A stretch of DNA of 25,459 nucleotides from CALGLS01 sp047626155 (GTDB lineage: Bacteria > Bacteroidota > Bacteroidia > Chitinophagales > Saprospiraceae): assembly GCA_047626155.1 (NCBI GenBank), contig JBLHRR010000075.1:1-25459 (forward strand), in the 5' to 3' direction. Shown here one piece after another: positions 11,001-18,156 of this stretch (the first letter of the stretch is position 1; every line of letters starts with the position of its first letter). The notes beneath the pieces are model-generated. The model ran no database searches. It saw only the letters and a program-made list of their open reading frames with translations, and had not been told where the DNA came from. The translations under genes and the position numbers were made by a program.

Positions 11001-13317
11001 AAGAACCACTTATCAAGCCGGCAGTTTGATCAACTGTAATGTTGCTTCCCAAGTAACAATTGGTACTAGCGATAGGCGCAGTCCAATTTAACGTTTGACC
11101 GCCAAGGCCTTCTTCTATCAAGATCAAGGTATCGACCTGGCAATTACTCAGGCTCATATTGACGGGAGCCGCATTAACAATAACATTAAAATCACAAACC
11201 ACTTCATTATTACAATTATCAGTGGCTGTATAGTTGACGACTATAGTTCCAATCGGAAACTCGTCACCATTTCCGTAGTCATTGTCAGCGTCCTGTGCAA
11301 TACTTATTTCCTGATCAGCACAAGTGGTAGTTGCCGTTGGTTCCGCCCAGTTCGCAATGATGGTCGAAGCTCCAGGAGCGGTATTTAGTATAAAGTCTTC
11401 CGGGCATGTTAGAAACAAGCCTTGTGGAATGACATAATTTACCGAAAGGAGATTAGAGGTTAGGTTTAGGTTGCCGTTATTGTCTTCCACTACGTCAGCA
11501 GGTAACAAAACACTTACACTACCTTCTATCGTAGGAGTTACTGCTAAGGTATATTGGCTACCCGCTCCACTAATATTTGTGATTGTATTATTGGTTAAAA
11601 TAAAGTCCGTAATTTCTAAACCAGTAATAATTTTAGAAAATTGGACATCAACCGAGAACGGGCCATTCACTTCTGTGTTAGCTGTAGAAAGCATTACTTC
11701 CGGAGGTAAATTATTATCATTAACTTCAACCAAAAGCTGATCGGCTACTGATGTAAATCTTTTGTTGGATTCCAGTTCAGTATAATCATATGCTGAGAAC
11801 TGTAATAGGTAAGTACCTGGCATTGAAAAAGTGGCAGTACTTTGGTAGTCATTCTCATTTGAGAAAGTTACTGTGCCGGGACCACTGATCATTTTCCATT
11901 CGCGTGGCCAGTTGGGATCCACCGTTGTGTTGTATTCTACCGTTGCACTCAGATTAAGAGAATCAGCAATATCTGTTATAGTATCTGAGCCAGCATTTAT
12001 AAAAAACCCCTGATCTGAACTGGTCCAAGGCCAGGGAGGGTTTTGAGTGGAAGGATAATGTCTTTTGAAAAATTCGTATCGATCATTCCAGTAAGGAGCC
12101 GCTGTATTGTGGGCCACTTCGACAGAATGTGTCATTATTTTAGGACCAGCCAATTGATTATAAGCCACCATTCCAGTTGCTGCTGGGCAGATCAAATCTT
12201 CGTAACCGATGAAAGACCAGGCTGGACCATCGTAGCGGGCGGCGGCATGCATGGCATCGTAATAAGAGACCGCATTAGCGGTAGCAACCTCATGTGCCGG
12301 CGTTCCATTTTCTGATTGGGATTTATAAATATAGTATGGAGAGCCACTCGCCTTTTCGTCAATCAAACCGTTGTGTTCACTCAAGGCAGCGACAGAGGTT
12401 AACAATAAGTTTACACGTTCGTCAATTCCAGCTACCAGATAGGACAATCCTCCTCCCTGGCTAAAGCCCATGACGCCCATTTCCGTTCCATTAAAATCCG
12501 AGCGACTGAAAATATAATCAATGGCCCGAATGGCTCCTAGTACTGCGTATTTGTAATACAGCGAGTCAGGATTGGTTATAACATTGGGTTCGTAGGCATT
12601 GGGGTCAGAAACATCCGGTTCGACGTCGTGGATGTTGATGCTTATGGAAAGTGCTCCTCCTCTAATGGCATTGTCATCTTCTGGTGTACAAACATTGGGG
12701 CCAGCCCCAAATGGAGGTAATGTCAATATCGCGGGGTAAGGGCCGGGGGTACTCGGAACAGAAATATATCCGTATACCCTGCGACCATCAATATTACCAA
12801 GGTTAATTCGGCAAGTGGTTTCGTAAGTACTCACCTCACAGTCTGAAAGTTGGGGATCAATATCTACCCCTGCCAGATCCGCCTTTGCACCATCCCAAAA
12901 GGCATCGAAATCTGCGGGGGCGGCAGCGAGTGGTTGGATTTCGTCCAATGCATAAGCCGCAGCTGCAATTGTATTGATACCGTTCAGGTTGACTTTACAA
13001 AGTACAAGACCCGGTTCCGTATGTGTATATGGGATATTTATGGGGATATAACCCACAACAGAAATGGTACCTGTGGAAATTACTTCTGCGAAGTTGTCAT
13101 AAATGATACTGTAGGTCGCTGTTCCACTAGAACTAGAGGTCAGAACAAAATTGGCGGTTTCTCCTGGAGCATATGTGGCATCAGGACGATCGGCAGTTAA
13201 TTGTACTTGAGCAATTAGTAAGCTAGTCCAAAGAACGAGGCAAAGGGTAAAAAGTACTTTGCAGAAACTAATACTCCTTTTGTAATTGGGCGCTAGTTTT
13301 TCAGGTCTGATGCTCAT
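5035..13317 (-). CDS. Giant modular T9SS cargo: CE7-type acetylxylan esterase plus clan GH-A glycosidase
   Basis: This is a 2760-residue secreted enzyme. Order: signal peptide (hydrophobic 20-35, cleavage near AQ at 36); CE7/AXE1-like esterase about 130-425 with Ser286 in GFSQGGG, Asp374 in GYEDLICPA and His403 in VAHN; PKD/Ig-like about 440-535; Big_12-like Ig about 540-635; HYR domains at about 638, 726 and 810, the third interrupted by a C-type-lectin-like domain (about 866-974); a fourth HYR at about 1033; clan GH-A barrel about 1120-1640 with acid/base candidate Glu1298 (ENWNEPD) and nucleophile candidate Glu1445 (VWLSEFGYD); FN3; discoidin-like; FN3; discoidin-like (to about 2146); three MopE-type repeats (about 2158-2333); an HYR-like domain; GEVED (about 2420-2570); T9SS type A sorting domain from about 2680. 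Removal of O-acetyl groups and cleavage of a glycan on one chain is the inferred role, on xylan or another acetylated polymer. The GH family is not assigned. It is a single gene with its own leader and 3' hairpin. Confidence 0.9.
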   Translation of the reverse strand: MSIRPEKLAPNYKRSISFCKVLFTLCLVLWTSLLIAQVQLTADRPDATYAPGETANFVLTSSSSGTATYSIIYDNFAEVISTGTISVVGYIPINIPYTHTEPGLVLCKVNLNGINTIAAAAYALDEIQPLAAAPADFDAFWDGAKADLAGVDIDPQLSDCEVSTYETTCRINLGNIDGRRVYGYISVPSTPGPYPAILTLPPFGAGPNVCTPEDDNAIRGGALSISINIHDVEPDVSDPNAYEPNVITNPDSLYYKYAVLGAIRAIDYIFSRSDFNGTEMGVMGFSQGGGLSYLVAGIDERVNLLLTSVAALSEHNGLIDEKASGSPYYIYKSQSENGTPAHEVATANAVSYYDAMHAAARYDGPAWSFIGYEDLICPAATGMVAYNQLAGPKIMTHSVEVAHNTAAPYWNDRYEFFKRHYPSTQNPPWPWTSSDQGFFINAGSDTITDIADSLNLSATVEYNTTVDPNWPREWKMISGPGTVTFSNENDYQSTATFSMPGTYLLQFSAYDYTELESNKRFTSVADQLLVEVNDNNLPPEVMLSTANTEVNGPFSVDVQFSKIITGLEITDFILTNNTITNISGAGSQYTLAVTPTIEGSVSVLLPADVVEDNNGNLNLTSNLLSVNYVIPQGLFLTCPEDFILNTAPGASTIIANWAEPTATTTCADQEISIAQDADNDYGNGDEFPIGTIVVNYTATDNCNNEVVCDFNVIVNAAPVNMSLSNCQVDTLILIEEGLGGQTLNWTAPIASTNCYLGSNITVDQTAGLISGSFLPVGINTITYLLTDLCGTTVFCSFNIEIAESPGTVSIDCLEDIVIVLGQGEVAIPVSWELPITSSNCANTAINPNCGTIPNSFTFMGSSNNHEYLISDNSATWPVAEAACNVYVAHLVTIDNAAENAFIQANISSTVMIGVNDGVTENSLEWSDEVTPLDYTNFPNTNVNTADKDYGTFQSWDGKWGLVNASVWKRYVMEFDCESIPAITLTQVGGPAPGSVLTIGTYQITYQAEDGCGDVEICSFNVVIEENTQTISMDCPESITVYEEAGTSGAVVNFADATASTTCADNTITIAQPVGLVSGSLFPLGATTVSFEATDNCGSINTCSFLVNVVATPAPLDPIAFSEMMGANTRIQYPNDRLWVVGSIRDYYPWVLSEGFPAYTNGGNSSPGYPNNRYKFNSAYQSQGYKDLDLHYDEIAAQGLVLNTSMLQSVPHIVDPLLLPNSNNAVATLEQKPVYPGNSTTDPFSYMAHADWMYHFTARYGSTAFSANRISSIITPKLELSETALTGLGQLQYIENWNEPDKWWYNSSFPAANFTAYEYAAMTSADYDGHMQTMSLVNDPDNPGQQISTVGARNADPNVKFVLAGLANLNTNYLDSMRVWFDANRTANATHGLYPFDVLNFHHYSYLPIDGGIGVSPEQDYLRDRLETLVDYRDQNFPGKEVWLSEFGYDTDMISNRRIPENGFGDYDQREVQGQWIIRSFLEISAAGIDRGHLFEFRDACTGDECSTYQSSGIVESAYNNYKPKKSWYYVATLKSVMEGMEFDADISPTCATADTICLTECARVYRFVDPNNPTEKVFAVWSPSSCGKAPFTYTLDLEGATAANIYELEVLSTVGKKSLVTGTSIDIAVSERPVFIKVGTTTPVVTVPCLNSITITLQTCSTLKLNWDATVEASTTQVWYQEGHLASVDDFDINTALLAIDDYDVSNGSYLLTGLNLNTDYSLIILSSDAEGNTSDPCLYLTNTLDITCTIPIDPVWIFDSNDPVNPPIELFDEQGMYDPFCGNTAAPLTSFGITFSNNGPEFVSIDLQKYYDLNAIALYDFSAIGLLTIEYAISPNGPWLLLTNYMTNSFRTWVYLDNLLPSNTPVRYLRITASNDNEAVVNEMYICGTEIPFDDSVIPPGEALNLDGSNLSCNSADLSWDAPFDDDILHYQVTYSPNPMEDTFYVLPTSNQLNLTIVDLEIETTYTFEVITIDNDNNEATPVTISEVTNDEASCNSDCDNDCPCFLCLNPAWLTDMTPASGLDPLALIDEQEIINPFCGAGANPQTEWGSSWGSGGIPPMIAVLDLQVCHLLNSIQLFDGSGIGVFRIEYQDIDGNWTLLEDYTTSLWEEWYEITDLNIETRYLRFTKLDDSARINEIALCGQSLGLADCGQTITDEDNDGYTNVEGDCDDTDPAINPGATEICDGIDNNCDGITDVDAPGGSAWYADIDMDGFGDANNSMISCLQPLGFIADDTDCDDNNVNVNPDAIEICDGLDNNCNGIIDDNVVYTDYYPDADGDGYGDANADPTSYCVAPPDSVINNLDCDDSLPMVNPGMDEICEDGLDNNCNGEIDEDNIPPTITCMDISVNLDNGIASIDPTDVFASGSDNCNSITLVDVSPSSFTAEELGENVVVLTATDNSNNITTCEVIVTVDQGATAYCASSASSPWVEYISRVQLNDIDNTSGKDGYGDFTYETTIVVKGTNPNLTITPTFSWAYFDEYVQVWIDFNQDFDFNDPGELVLQEVLISGSPNYPPTASPFIDRPIAIPASALSGSTRMRISMSRNTYATACENFVEGEVEDYTLDISESENLVAQEGDVLFFDAKQFGREVFLDWVVNTSYKTDRFILEHAVNGIDFDKLASIANTQNTSENRRFDYRDKEAVEGSNYYRLRQLLDNGTEKISRVRRIDFSLDVATFTLFPVPAEAEIFAALGKYSGEAADLKVYNSYGQSMFQQYVGELPEEPFKVDVAGWPSGVYHLTVKLEGQRRMTRRFMVVR
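6297..6860 (-). repeat. Three tandem MopE-type (DxDxDG / DNNCDG) repeats inside the giant gene
   Basis: Three units of about 55-60 residues each follow the pattern DxDxDGYxD ... DCDD ... NPxxxEICDGxDNNCxGxID. Calcium binding is typical of such Asp-rich loops (PF11617-like, named from the copper-binding MopE protein). They sit between the second discoidin-like domain and the last HYR-like domain, as a probable rigid calcium-dependent spacer. The repeats are visible at DNA level but diverged, so recent duplication is not indicated. Confidence 0.8.
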
Positions 13318-13809
13318 AGTCCTTAATAGTTTGGTTAAAGTTTATTAAATACGAAAACTCCTAAACGGGGGGTGTTTAGGAAAGTCTTAAAAGCAGGAGC
13401 ATACTTCTTATGTTAAAGTAAGCCTGCGATTAAAGTAATTTTATCTAATGAGGGATTCAGAAAGCGAGTATTACAAAAAATTCTCACTCTTTTTTAGGTG
13501 AAGTATATATTAAGTTAAAGATACGCAGAATTTGAGAAACCTGCCCTACTAAGGCTAGTCTTCTTCTAAGTAGTCCTTACCCTCCTTGAACGAACGCTTA
13601 ACAGCATTCAATTCGTAACCATATGATTATTAGATAGTTAACAAGCAATAAACAACGAGCCATATAGATACACTATTCTAAAATGTTTAAAACACCACCT
13701 AACAGGTAGTAGATATTTAGGATTCCGATAGGGGCACAGGTCCTTAATGGTGACTAGTAGAGGGAATTCGGATGGTTTTATTGCGAAGCGATATCAATTT
13801 CATTACAAA
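13318..13809. other. Divergent intergenic region, leader side of the giant gene
   Basis: No gene is visible in the 660 bases between the divergent giant gene and the mltA-like gene. Near the giant gene's start lies a hairpin with arms TCCTAAAC (13359-13366) and GTTTAGGA (13374-13381) around a G-rich loop, about 42 bases before its ATG, where it would be in the mRNA leader. A weaker hairpin with GCAGG/CCTGC arms spans about 13393-13427. A possible minus-strand -7 box reading TATCTTTA lies near 13515-13523. The rest is AT-rich with nothing recognisable. Confidence 0.45.
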
Positions 13810-13841
13810 TTTGTATAACGTTATACTTTAGTGTACCTTTG
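13810..13841 (+). promoter_or_regulatory. Bacteroidota-type promoter of the mltA-like gene with embedded palindrome
   Basis: TTTG (13810-13813) and TACCTTTG (13834-13841) match the -33 and -7 boxes at 20 bases' spacing. Between them lies the perfect 14-bp palindrome GTATAACGTTATAC (13813-13826), well placed for a repressor. The transcript would have a leader of about 130 bases before the ATG at 13978. Confidence 0.7.
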
Positions 13842-13977
13842 CACCAAATTTACAAAACGCATTGTAAAAAAACAAAATATAAAATAATGCGTAGAGTGAA
13901 TTCATAACATATCACCCATAAGAAATTACACAACCTAAGCAGATAGTAATCGACCTAAAAACCGAAAAAATTATCCC

Positions 13978-15207
13978 ATGAACAAATTTTACCTCCTACT
14001 TCCGGGAGCCCTCCTTTTGGCGGCTTACTCCCTAAGTAACAAAGCAGAACAACCACCGCCTCTTGCAAAGGAAGCAACCGTAGTTGAAATTCCACAAGAC
14101 CTGGTCTCCTGGTCCAATACTCCTGATTATAAATTCAATAAGCTGGGGAAGTACATTGGAAAGGACAAGATGTCTGACACTTACACTAAAAAAAGTCTGA
14201 AATCATTTGACGCCTTTCCTGAATTGGGTGCGAAGGTGAAAGATGGTTTGAATAACCAGCTCAAATTGTTGAAATACCGCAAAAAAGCGAGGACTAAAAG
14301 CTATGGTAATTTGACAATTTCCCCGAAGGATACCAAATCCACGGTAGAGCTATTGCTTAGATACGCTGAACAGCCGGAACAATTGCTGAACATGCTCGAT
14401 GCGCACCAAATCAAAGGCAATGACAAGAAGGGTAATGTTTACCACACTGGGTATTTCACTCCAGTATTGAAAGTAAACAAAACAAAAGATGACATTTTTA
14501 AATACCCGATATATAACCGCCCTAGCAACTGGGAAGGCAAATTACCTAGCCGCGCAGAAATAGAAGGAGAAGGCGTACTGGATGGAAAGGGACTAGTACT
14601 CGCTTACGCCAATGACCCGGTAGAAGTTTACTTCATGCAGGTTCAGGGCTCTGGAATTGTAGAGTACCCTGATGGAACACATGAGCTTTTTGCTTATAAC
14701 GGCAGTAATGGTCATAAATACAAAAGTATTGGTAAGTTTATGATTCGAGAAGGGATTGCAGGGGAAGGTGACGTCTCTATTAAAGATATTAGAACCTTTA
14801 TTCAGGAGCACCCAGAAATGAAAGATTCTATCCTTTTTTCAAATCCAAGCTATGTGTTTTTTAACCCTGTACCTACTCAAGAAAAAATAAAAGGGGCTGG
14901 TTTAGTACCGCTTACTCCAGAGCATTCTATTGCTGTTGACCCTGATTATATTCCATTGGGATCTTGCCTACTGGCAGCGGTTCCAAACTATAACAGAAAG
15001 GGAATTTGCACCAAGCATGAGTTCAAACTCCTTCTGGCTCAGGATGTTGGAGGCGCTATTAACGGCCCTGGACATGTAGATGTTTATCAAGGCATCGGTT
15101 ATGAAGGACGGATAAAAGCGACCAGTTTGCATCATTATGGAGCTTTGTGGTTGCTGTTGCCAAAAGCAGAACCAACAGAACCTGAGGTGATTAGAGCTGC
15201 GATGTAA
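13978..15207 (+). CDS. mltA: MltA-type lytic murein transglycosylase
   Basis: The enzyme cleaves the MurNAc-GlcNAc bond of peptidoglycan with formation of 1,6-anhydro-MurNAc. The family motifs are present: TGYF at 157-160, VYFMQVQGSG, PSYVFF, PLTPEHSIAVDPDYIPLG, and the 3D-domain segment AQDVGGAINGPGHVDVYQG with the catalytic Asp candidate Asp356. The length of 409 residues is near the family norm. The N-terminus is a signal-like hydrophobic stretch (LLLPGALLLAAYSLS) without a lipobox Cys, so unlike the E. coli lipoprotein this copy is probably periplasmic or held by an uncleaved signal anchor. The gene has its own promoter and a hairpin terminator and is therefore a single transcription unit. 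Confidence 0.92.
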   Translation: MNKFYLLLPGALLLAAYSLSNKAEQPPPLAKEATVVEIPQDLVSWSNTPDYKFNKLGKYIGKDKMSDTYTKKSLKSFDAFPELGAKVKDGLNNQLKLLKYRKKARTKSYGNLTISPKDTKSTVELLLRYAEQPEQLLNMLDAHQIKGNDKKGNVYHTGYFTPVLKVNKTKDDIFKYPIYNRPSNWEGKLPSRAEIEGEGVLDGKGLVLAYANDPVEVYFMQVQGSGIVEYPDGTHELFAYNGSNGHKYKSIGKFMIREGIAGEGDVSIKDIRTFIQEHPEMKDSILFSNPSYVFFNPVPTQEKIKGAGLVPLTPEHSIAVDPDYIPLGSCLLAAVPNYNRKGICTKHEFKLLLAQDVGGAINGPGHVDVYQGIGYEGRIKATSLHHYGALWLLLPKAEPTEPEVIRAAM

Positions 15208-15240
15208 ACCCGTTTTAAATAAAACATACAACTCGACCTA

Positions 15241-15274
15241 AAAAAGCATTACAATTACCATTGTGATGCTTTTT
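15241..15274 (+). terminator. Hairpin terminator after the mltA-like gene
   Basis: AAAAAGCATTACAAT (15241-15255) pairs with ATTGTGATGCTTTTT (15260-15274) with one G-U pair and a 4-base loop. A T-rich tail follows, and the hairpin lies 33 bases past the stop. Confidence 0.9.
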
Positions 15275-15339
15275 TATTTTGGGCTCAAAAGTTAAGCTTA
15301 TACTGCAAATAATTTGACGCGAAAAAACAAACACATTTA

Positions 15340-15370
15340 TTGTGTTTTAATATGTTTATTTATACTTTTG
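15340..15370 (+). promoter_or_regulatory. Bacteroidota-type promoter of the 15436 gene
   Basis: TTG (15340-15342) and TACTTTTG (15363-15370) are 20 bases apart. An inverted repeat AAACACA (15329-15335) / TGTGTTT (15341-15347) overlaps the -33 box and could be an operator. The ATG follows about 65 bases after the -7 box. Confidence 0.65.
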
Positions 15371-15435
15371 CTTTAATGACGTATTTATGTTATATTAGAT
15401 ATATCATTTCTTCTTGAAACACTAAACTAACTCAC

Positions 15436-15945
15436 ATGAACCATCCCAAAGCATCCATGCCTAAAGGCAAAAAGAAAAAAACCTTTATCACAGGAGAATT
15501 GGTCTTCTGTTCACTCATCTGTATTATGTGCCTGCTGGCCTTATCCAAAATAATGCTGTCTTCTACTACTGATCTCTCCCCTACTGTTTACACCCCTGCT
15601 CACACCAATAGCAGCCCCAAAGCGACACGATTCAGCTTATTAAAGGCACCTGTTATTGAGCATGTAGAAAAAATAGAAATTACTGGCTATTACGAGGCTG
15701 GTGAAAAACTAAGCTTTCACATTCCTAATTATCACCATAAGATAACGTATGAGCTGGAACTTGGTAATGGAAAATTCATTACAGCAACCAAAGCTACGAT
15801 TTCCTATGCTTACCCTGAAGATGGAAGATACCGAGTGAAGCTATGGGGAACCTGTAATGGTCAACGAAAATTGTTGAGAACCAATCGCATCAAAATCAAA
15901 GAGGCTATTGAAGTTTCAAAAGATGCCTTTGTGGAGGTTGACTAA
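15436..15945 (+). CDS. Membrane-anchored protein of unknown function with a PKD/Ig-like periplasmic domain
   Basis: I do not recognise a named family. The 169-residue product has a Lys-rich cytoplasmic start (PKGKKKKTF), one transmembrane segment at about residues 20-41 (ELVFCSLICIMCLLALSKIM), a Ser/Thr/Pro linker, and a compact beta-rich domain at about 75-155. In that domain AYPEDGRYRVKLWGTC resembles the last strands of a PKD fold (the Y.pG.Y.V.L pattern). This suggests a small inner-membrane protein with a binding domain outside. It lies between a terminator and a decayed region and has its own promoter, so no partner can be inferred. The promoter and the coding pattern support a real gene. 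Confidence 0.75.
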   Translation: MNHPKASMPKGKKKKTFITGELVFCSLICIMCLLALSKIMLSSTTDLSPTVYTPAHTNSSPKATRFSLLKAPVIEHVEKIEITGYYEAGEKLSFHIPNYHHKITYELELGNGKFITATKATISYAYPEDGRYRVKLWGTCNGQRKLLRTNRIKIKEAIEVSKDAFVEVD

Positions 15946-16054
15946 GTTATAGAACGCTCTATTTATGACATAACAAGTAAGTGTCGTGTTAGGAGGACAA
16001 GTAATAACTGGAGCTGTTCTATTAAGAGCACGTGGAGGGGATATTCAATTTTGC

Positions 16055-16430
16055 TTAAATAAACCATCCTAAACGATCAAAAAGGGCCGGTTTATATTTT
16101 CGTCCAATAGGAATGACTTTTTCACTTACAAATAGTTGATTGGTAGAAGTATCAATTTGAGTAATGCAACTGAGCTGAACCAAGTATCTTTTATGAGCCT
16201 GAATGAAGTTTCAACTGGTAGCTGAAAACTGATGCTTTTTTTATCGTGAAAAGGGTTCTGTTCATTTTGATATAAAGCTTAACGATTAGCAATAGCAGCT
16301 GCCTCTCCATAGTACAATTCAACTTTGTGCAATTCCAAACATCCTGTACCACTCCCCTTTTTATAAGCTTCCACATTTTGGTCCATTCCAATTCCTGCTC
16401 CTTCTAAGGAAATAGTCACGTCTTGGAGGT
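16055..16430 (-). pseudogene. Relics of a LytS-type histidine kinase and a LytTR response regulator
   Basis: Two fragments lie in the order kinase, then regulator. From about 16430 to the TAA at 16279-16281 a frame reads GAGIGMDQNVEAYKKGSG followed by TG and LYYGEAAAIANR, which matches the end of a GHKL ATPase domain of sensor kinases. From about 16250 to the TAA at 16055-16057 the end of a LytTR DNA-binding domain can be read: SISFQLPVET, then after a 1-base shift (near 16207) FIQAHKRYLVQLSCITQI and VIPIGRKYKPALFDRLGW. The kinase front, the whole receiver domain and the linker are missing. The kinase fragment ends at a dispersed-type repeat at about 16430. It is not expected to make a working product. 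Confidence 0.7.
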
Positions 16431-16500
16431 AGATTTGTCGACTCACTCCTGCGTTCTATTTCGACAAGCTCAGGATAAACTGCTCGGAATGACAGGGGCC
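16430..16500. repeat. Dispersed-type intergenic repeat (TTCGACAAGCTCAG class)
   Basis: The segment contains GATTTGTCGACTCACTCCTG and TTTCGACAAGCTCAGGATAA followed by CTCGGAATGACAGG. This wording belongs to a class of palindromic repeats seen between genes in many environmental bacterial genomes. A related core, TTCGACAAGC ... GGCTCAGGGCAAGC, occurs at about 24334-24380. It borders the kinase relic and may have invaded it. Confidence 0.55.
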
Positions 16501-16518
16501 TGTTCCTTCTTTTCCGCC

Positions 16519-17817
16519 TTACTTCCGCGTCGTCCTAGGAGGGCTTATTTTATTATACATCCACCACAAGGTTATTCCTCGTACCACCATGAAAAGCAGA
16601 AGGGAGGCCCATAAGCCATTATTTCCCCAGCGTTGAAAGGTGTAGAAAGCTCCAATGAAAAAGACAATACTCAGCAACATAGCGTCTCTCATTTCGCGGG
16701 AAGCGGTCAGGCCTACAAAAATACCATCCCAAAGATAACAAGGTGTTGACAGAAGAGGGAAAAGAATGACCCAAAACATGAAAGGCATCGCGGTAAGGAT
16801 TATGTCTTCCTGATTTGTAAAGAGCTGTAACAAATTATTTCCGAAGAACCAGAAGAGCAAACTAAAACCCACTGCCATTGCCATACCCCAGAAAAAAGTC
16901 AGGCGGACGGTCTTTTGTAATTCTTTTGTTTGCCGCGCCCCTGCATGCTTCCCGACTAAGCTCTCGGCGGCATAGGCAAAGCCATCTATGCCATAGGACA
17001 TCCAATTGACGAATTGTAGCAAGATGACATTCGCCGCTAAAGTCAAACTTCCGTGGACTGCAGATTGGCTATAGAAGAAGGCAAAACTAAAGGTCAGACA
17101 AACGGTACGAATGAAAATATCTCTATTGATCAATAGAAAGTCTTTGAACGCTTCTACTGCAAAAAGTGCTTTGCGTTGGAAGTGCGCGCTATAATTGCTA
17201 TACCGATAGACAAACAAACAAGCCCCCAACAATAATCCCGCATATTGCGCAATCACGGTTCCCCAAGCGACTCCATCCGCTTCCATTCCCATTTCCATAA
17301 TAAAATAAAAACTAAAAAACACATTGACCACACTAATAAAAATGGTCATAATCAAAGGATAGATCGCATTCTGCATCCCAAAAAACCAACCCATAATGGC
17401 AATGATCCCCAAGGTAGCCGGTGCCGCCCAAATGCGAATATCGAAGTAGCTTTGTACAATTACAATTTGATCCGCAGGCACATTCATAAATTGAAAACCT
17501 AAACTGGCTATTGGATTTTGTAACAATAAAATTGCGAAGGCAACCAGCACCACCACTACCATGGCCCGAGCTAAGGTATGAATGACATTTTGAGCATCCT
17601 TTGCCCCATAAGCTTGAGCGGTAATACCAGTAGTCCCCATTCGAAGAAATCCAAAATTCCAATAAATGAGGTTGAAGACCATAGCGCCAATTCCGACGGC
17701 ACCCAAATGCTGCTCCGACAAACGCCCCATTAAAGCGGTATCCACAGAGCTAATCAGCGGCACAGAGATGTTACTGAGGATGTTGGGAATGGCTAAACGC
17801 AGGATGGCTTTATTCAT
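16519..17817 (-). CDS. MATE family multidrug/toxin efflux transporter (DinF-like)
   Basis: This is an integral inner-membrane antiporter that would expel cationic drugs or metabolites using a Na+ or H+ gradient. The sequence is almost wholly hydrophobic with about 12 membrane segments and two related halves. Family-typical features are LAIPNILSNISVPLISSVDT near the start, MGRLSEQHLGAVGIGAMVFN, and a second-half FAYAAESLVGKHAGA. The chosen start (MNKAILRL) gives 432 residues, the usual MatE length, and matches where the family normally begins; an ATG six codons upstream (17835) is possible. The C-terminal tail is short and charged (PRTTRK). It is a single gene next to a decayed regulator region; no regulator is intact nearby. 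Substrate unknown. Confidence 0.92.
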   Translation of the reverse strand: MNKAILRLAIPNILSNISVPLISSVDTALMGRLSEQHLGAVGIGAMVFNLIYWNFGFLRMGTTGITAQAYGAKDAQNVIHTLARAMVVVVLVAFAILLLQNPIASLGFQFMNVPADQIVIVQSYFDIRIWAAPATLGIIAIMGWFFGMQNAIYPLIMTIFISVVNVFFSFYFIMEMGMEADGVAWGTVIAQYAGLLLGACLFVYRYSNYSAHFQRKALFAVEAFKDFLLINRDIFIRTVCLTFSFAFFYSQSAVHGSLTLAANVILLQFVNWMSYGIDGFAYAAESLVGKHAGARQTKELQKTVRLTFFWGMAMAVGFSLLFWFFGNNLLQLFTNQEDIILTAMPFMFWVILFPLLSTPCYLWDGIFVGLTASREMRDAMLLSIVFFIGAFYTFQRWGNNGLWASLLLFMVVRGITLWWMYNKISPPRTTRK

Positions 17818-17835
17818 AACGCGAAAATAATACAA

Positions 17836-18156
17836 AGCAACAAGAAATAGTGATTCTTTGGCTCCTTGTCATATTTAAGTGAGTAAATGAAGATAATTCA
17901 GAGTGGATCAGGATAGATGTGGCAGATGAGGGTTTCCTTAATTCGCAGCAATCTACGCTTATAGGAAACCCATATCACCTCTTATCTGCTCTTATCTACC
18001 CTTACACCTGGCTAAGCTACTGAATATGACTAAGAACCGATTCTTTTACTTACATCCTCGTTTTTTAATCAATTTGAAGTTAAATTTGCCGGCACTTTAG
18101 ACTACTCACTTCAATGCCATTCAACGTAGTCTTTAGACAATCATAATAATACATCT
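17836..18156. other. Divergent intergenic region with an imperfect inverted repeat
   Basis: No gene is seen in these 321 bases. An imperfect inverted repeat covers about 17911-18000: GGGTTTCCT (17930-17938) pairs with AGGAAACCC (17963-17971), and the flanks GATAGATGTGGCAGATGAG and CTCTTATCTGCTCTTATCTA are related in inverted order with gaps. It resembles a decayed dispersed element. The right part holds the promoter of the PASTA gene. Confidence 0.5.
18081..18088 (+). promoter_or_regulatory. Probable -7 box of the PASTA-protein gene
   Basis: TAAATTTG fits TAnnTTTG and is followed by CC, about 70 bases before the ATG. No TTG is found at the ideal -33 distance, so the assignment rests on the -7 box alone. 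Confidence 0.45.

Noticed and set aside
16191..16391. Minus-strand open frame of 66 codons
   Set aside because: It crosses the kinase and LytTR relics in a wrong frame and does not encode either conserved segment.
17817..17835. Upstream ATG giving a MATE protein six residues longer
   Set aside because: The family normally begins at the MNKAILRLAIPNILS-type start, and the extra residues (MYYFRV) fit no membrane topology.
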